DNA from: Limanda limanda
Taxonomy: Eukaryota; Chordata; Actinopteri; Pleuronectiformes; Pleuronectidae
Direction: 5' to 3'
NCBI RefSeq assembly: GCF_963576545.1
Contig: NC_083642.1
Location: 1,792,005-1,856,004 of the forward strand
DNA: 64,000 nt
Shown here: piece by piece, positions 61,801 through 64,000 of the stretch
Numbering within the stretch: the stretch's first letter is position 1
Layout: the number at the start of each line of letters is the position of its first letter
Program-made: the position numbers and the translations under genes
Notes under the pieces: generated by a model
Seen by the model: only the letters and a program-made list of their open reading frames with translations
Database searches by the model: none
What the model was told of the DNA's origin: nothing

Positions 61801-64000
61801 ATCATCGAATTCCTTTGGTGCCATTTACACCGACTCTTCTCACAGAGCAAGACAGAAACAAACGTGTGTCTTTGTTATTCTGACTTAACAACACAATCGA
61901 TAACACAACAGAGTTTTGCAGTGATATCATAAAACCTCAAGGCCGGATAAAGGTTTCTCTCTCTCTCTCTCTCTGTGTGAGATCTGGAGCGGTGGCTCTG
62001 CAGAGAGGAGGGACAGGAAACTGGCCTGAGGTCAGCGGCGTTAATCTCCGAGCTCGTGTTCGCGGGAGAGAGGTCCGGACACAGCGACTCATTGTGAACG
62101 TCGGTGAAACGACCCAAAAAGAACCGCGCTGCATCGCGGGGGTCACCACTTCGGATGTCTCAGCATAATGCTCATTTCCCCTCAGGAAACATCAGTGTGA
62201 AAGCGCAGGATTTATTTTTACTTCTCTCACAAAAAGGCATCTTCGTGCTGTCGTGTTCGCTGCACTCAAACTTCCTCTCGTTATGAGTCTGTGTGTTCAA
62301 TTTCCCCTTCACTGCTTTGAATCTGCCTGAATTTGGAAAAGTCCGTATTCCGACTGCTGCAGGCGGGTTGGAGTTTCTAAATAACCAGACTGCAAACACA
62401 CATTTCATTTTACTGCAACATGGTAATCGAGCTAATGATGACAGGGGATTTAAATAGTTGTATTTTCAGTTCTTAAACATCGTTTTCGCTTTAGGTTGAT
62501 TTATTACCCCTGAAATGTTTCAAATCTAAAATTATTTTTCTCGACACCATTAAATATTCACGATTAAATGAGCAACGAACAATGTGGAAGCAAAAATATG
62601 ATTTAGAAAGAGTTAAATCTGCTGGATCAGGAAATGTGTGAGCATCCTGACTCCCTCCACGATGAGAATTTTATTATAAAAAGTTTAGAAATAAATACAG
62701 AATCTGGGAAAACACTTAGCAGCTCTGTTACATCTCTCGAGAGACTGAAGGATCTCAACGGGCGAAGGAACAAAACAGCAAAGTTCCTCGATGGTTCCTG
62801 GTTTCCACACATGAAGCATTATCCTTCTACTTTGTCTCTTTTCTTTTAGAGATGATTATGAGTCTGTGTGTTAAATTTCCCCTTCACTGCTTTGAATCTG
62901 CCTGAATTTGGAAAAGTCCGTATTCCGACTGCTGCAGGCGGGTTGGAGTTTCTAAATAATCAGACTGCAAACACACATTTCATTTTACTGCAACATGGTA
63001 ATGGAGCTAATGATGACAGGGGATTTAAATAGTTTTAATTTCAGTTTTCTATACATGGTTCTCACTTTAAATTCCCTTTCGGTTGATTCATCACCCCTGA
63101 AATGTTTAAGATCTCTCTTTACCATTAAATATTCACGATTAAATGGGTAACGAACAATGTGGAAACGAAAATATGATTTAGAAAGAGTTAAATCTGCTGG
63201 ATCAGGGAATGTGTGAGTATCCTGACTCCCTCCACAATGAGACTTTTATTATAAAAAGTTTAACAACTGAAATACAAATACAGAATCTGGGAAAACACTT
63301 AGCAGCTCTGTTACATCTCTCGAGAGACTGAAGGATCAAAGGAACAAAACAGCAAAGTTCCTCGATGGTTCTTGGTTTCCACACATGAACCATTATCCTT
63401 CTACTTTGTGTTATTTTTTCTCTTTCAGACTGTGTTGAAATCATCTCTGGCATCAGATCAGTGAAGATCCTGAAGAGAGTGGGCGGTCCCAGGGGGATGT
63501 GGACCAGAGACCCCAGGTCCTCCAGGGTCTACGTCTTCAACGGGACCTCAGGAGACGTCCTCTACCAGTTCGACTCTGTCCAGGACTTCTCTCGTTCTCC
63601 GGGGTTTGACGGCAGCAAACAGATCCGGCTTCCGTTTGCCTGGAGCGGCCCCGGCAGCGCTGTGCATAACGGATATCTGTACTACGTGATGCAGGAGGCG
63701 GACTCGGATCTGCAGGTCGTCAGATATGACCTGATGAGTGGCGTGGTGACGGACATCGCCATGTTCCCCGTGGACAGCCGGGCGAGTGTGTACAGCCTGA
63801 ACCCTGAGAGCGTGGCGGACCTGGCAGCGGATGACGAAGGCCTCTGGCTCCTCTTCGCCTCCAGTGACAGCGAACCCAACGTCAACCTCGCCAAGATGGA
63901 CCCCGCCACGCTCGATATAGAACAGATCTGGGACACCCGGTGCCCGAGGGAGAACGCGGAGGCGGCTTTCGTGGTGTGTGGGACCGTCTACGTTGTTTAC
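55801..64000 (+). CDS. olfml3: Olfactomedin-like protein 3, partial at window end
   Basis: Exons 55801-55911, 60940-61264 and 63429 to the window edge, with GT-AG borders and joining phases, give 336 residues so far; about 80 more are expected beyond 64000. OLFML3 is a secreted glycoprotein; the Xenopus orthologue ONT1 is a scaffold that promotes chordin degradation (family knowledge). Visible: signal peptide (about 1-18, ending TAAQ); a coiled-coil-like segment from about 24 to 97 (YLENRLLAIEDRM...VERVEREMDYVEAQ); the CARPAEKV block; an acidic linker with ten consecutive Glu (126-135); then the olfactomedin domain from D146-C147 with SVKILKRVGGPRGMWTRDP, DLAADDEGLW, LAKMDPATLD and CPRENAEAAFVVCGTVYVVY. 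These favour OLFML3 over OLFML1. Which teleost copy (a or b) is not decided. The ATG has A at -3. Confidence 0.94.
55912..57235. other. olfml3 intron 1, 5' part
   Basis: Single-copy-looking sequence with no exon recognised. The block 56040-56300 (tgcgggccaattaatgcaat, ttataattccttcagcatgt) is non-repetitive and may be regulatory. Minus- and plus-strand frames here up to 158 codons show no family match. Confidence 0.4.
57235..60355. repeat. ~390-bp satellite, eight tandem copies in olfml3 intron 1
   Basis: The landmark cttttcaacattttccccgt occurs near 57273 (variant), 57656, 58053, 58445 (variant), 58831, 59230, 59618 and 60004, giving intervals of about 381-399 bp. Units share ggatcttgatgaaattggca, gagtgtgtgaggattggtgc, cccgtcgtcttctattaaga and caggccgaggggaatgttgg. 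The first part of the unit is related to the single dispersed copy at 5990-6175. Indels such as gaagcagg mark sub-variants. Confidence 0.95.
60356..60939. other. olfml3 intron 1, 3' part
   Basis: Single-copy sequence with C runs (60552-60568, 60813-60820), ending in the acceptor gtttttttgctcttcccag before exon 2. No exon or RNA gene was recognised. Confidence 0.5.
61265..62269. other. olfml3 intron 2, 5' part
   Basis: Begins with donor gtgagc. A CT repeat lies at 61956-61972. Otherwise single-copy sequence without an exon. Confidence 0.5.
62275..63428 (+). repeat. ~575-bp tandem duplication in olfml3 intron 2, up to the exon 3 acceptor
   Basis: Copy 1 (about 62283-62857) and copy 2 (about 62858-63428) share gagtctgtgtgtt, aattccccttcactgctttg, gaaaagtccgtattccgact, attcacgattaaatg, ggaaaacacttagcagctct and gaggactgaag-like text. 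Copy 2 ends in the true acceptor ttttttctctttcag. Copy 1 ends at the matching place with tctcttttcttttag, an acceptor-like sequence not followed by coding DNA. Confidence 0.9.

Overview
This is nuclear DNA from a teleost fish, most likely a percomorph. The genes are split by GT-AG introns. The dispersed repeats look like those common in spiny-rayed fish (5'-truncated LINE tails, a hAT-type MITE, CA/GATA-type microsatellites), although these repeat assignments rest on memory and not on a search. Four protein-coding loci are supported. No tRNA, rRNA, CRISPR array or operon was seen.

Layout: (1) Positions 1147-5638, minus strand: sdf4 (Cab45), the Golgi/secretory EF-hand calcium-binding protein, with six coding exons joining to a 357-residue protein ending HEEF. 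Its 5' UTR is interrupted by an intron, so exon 1 lies further right and was not located. (2) Positions 6700-7962, minus strand: an intact, intronless stip1 (Hop)-like reading frame lacking the N-terminal TPR1 domain, probably a retrocopy sitting in or beside the sdf4 first intron. Its 5' edge abuts a ~690-bp tandem repeat (8016-10230), followed by a 44-bp minisatellite and a CpG-rich block (10500-10700). (3) Positions 13660-32256, plus strand: c1qtnf12 (adipolin/CTRP12/FAM132A), eight coding exons, 321 residues, with a 13-kb first intron that holds a 16-copy ~182-bp satellite. (4) Positions 32510-55800: about 23 kb without a recognised cellular gene, holding a nested LINE insertion, a hAT-type MITE, duplicated blocks, microsatellites and a few stretches that resemble conserved noncoding DNA. 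(5) Positions 55801-64000, plus strand: olfml3, three exons with the third cut by the window edge. Its first intron carries eight copies of a ~390-bp satellite and its second intron a ~575-bp tandem duplication.

The sdf4/c1qtnf12 pair matches the human 1p36.33 neighbourhood, which supports both gene calls. Three of the four products (Cab45, adipolin, OLFML3) enter the secretory pathway, but nothing shows that they act together. The most interesting item is the stip1-like frame: about 420 codons without a stop, with all visible carboxylate-clamp residues of TPR2A and TPR2B kept. No wholly new biological system was found.
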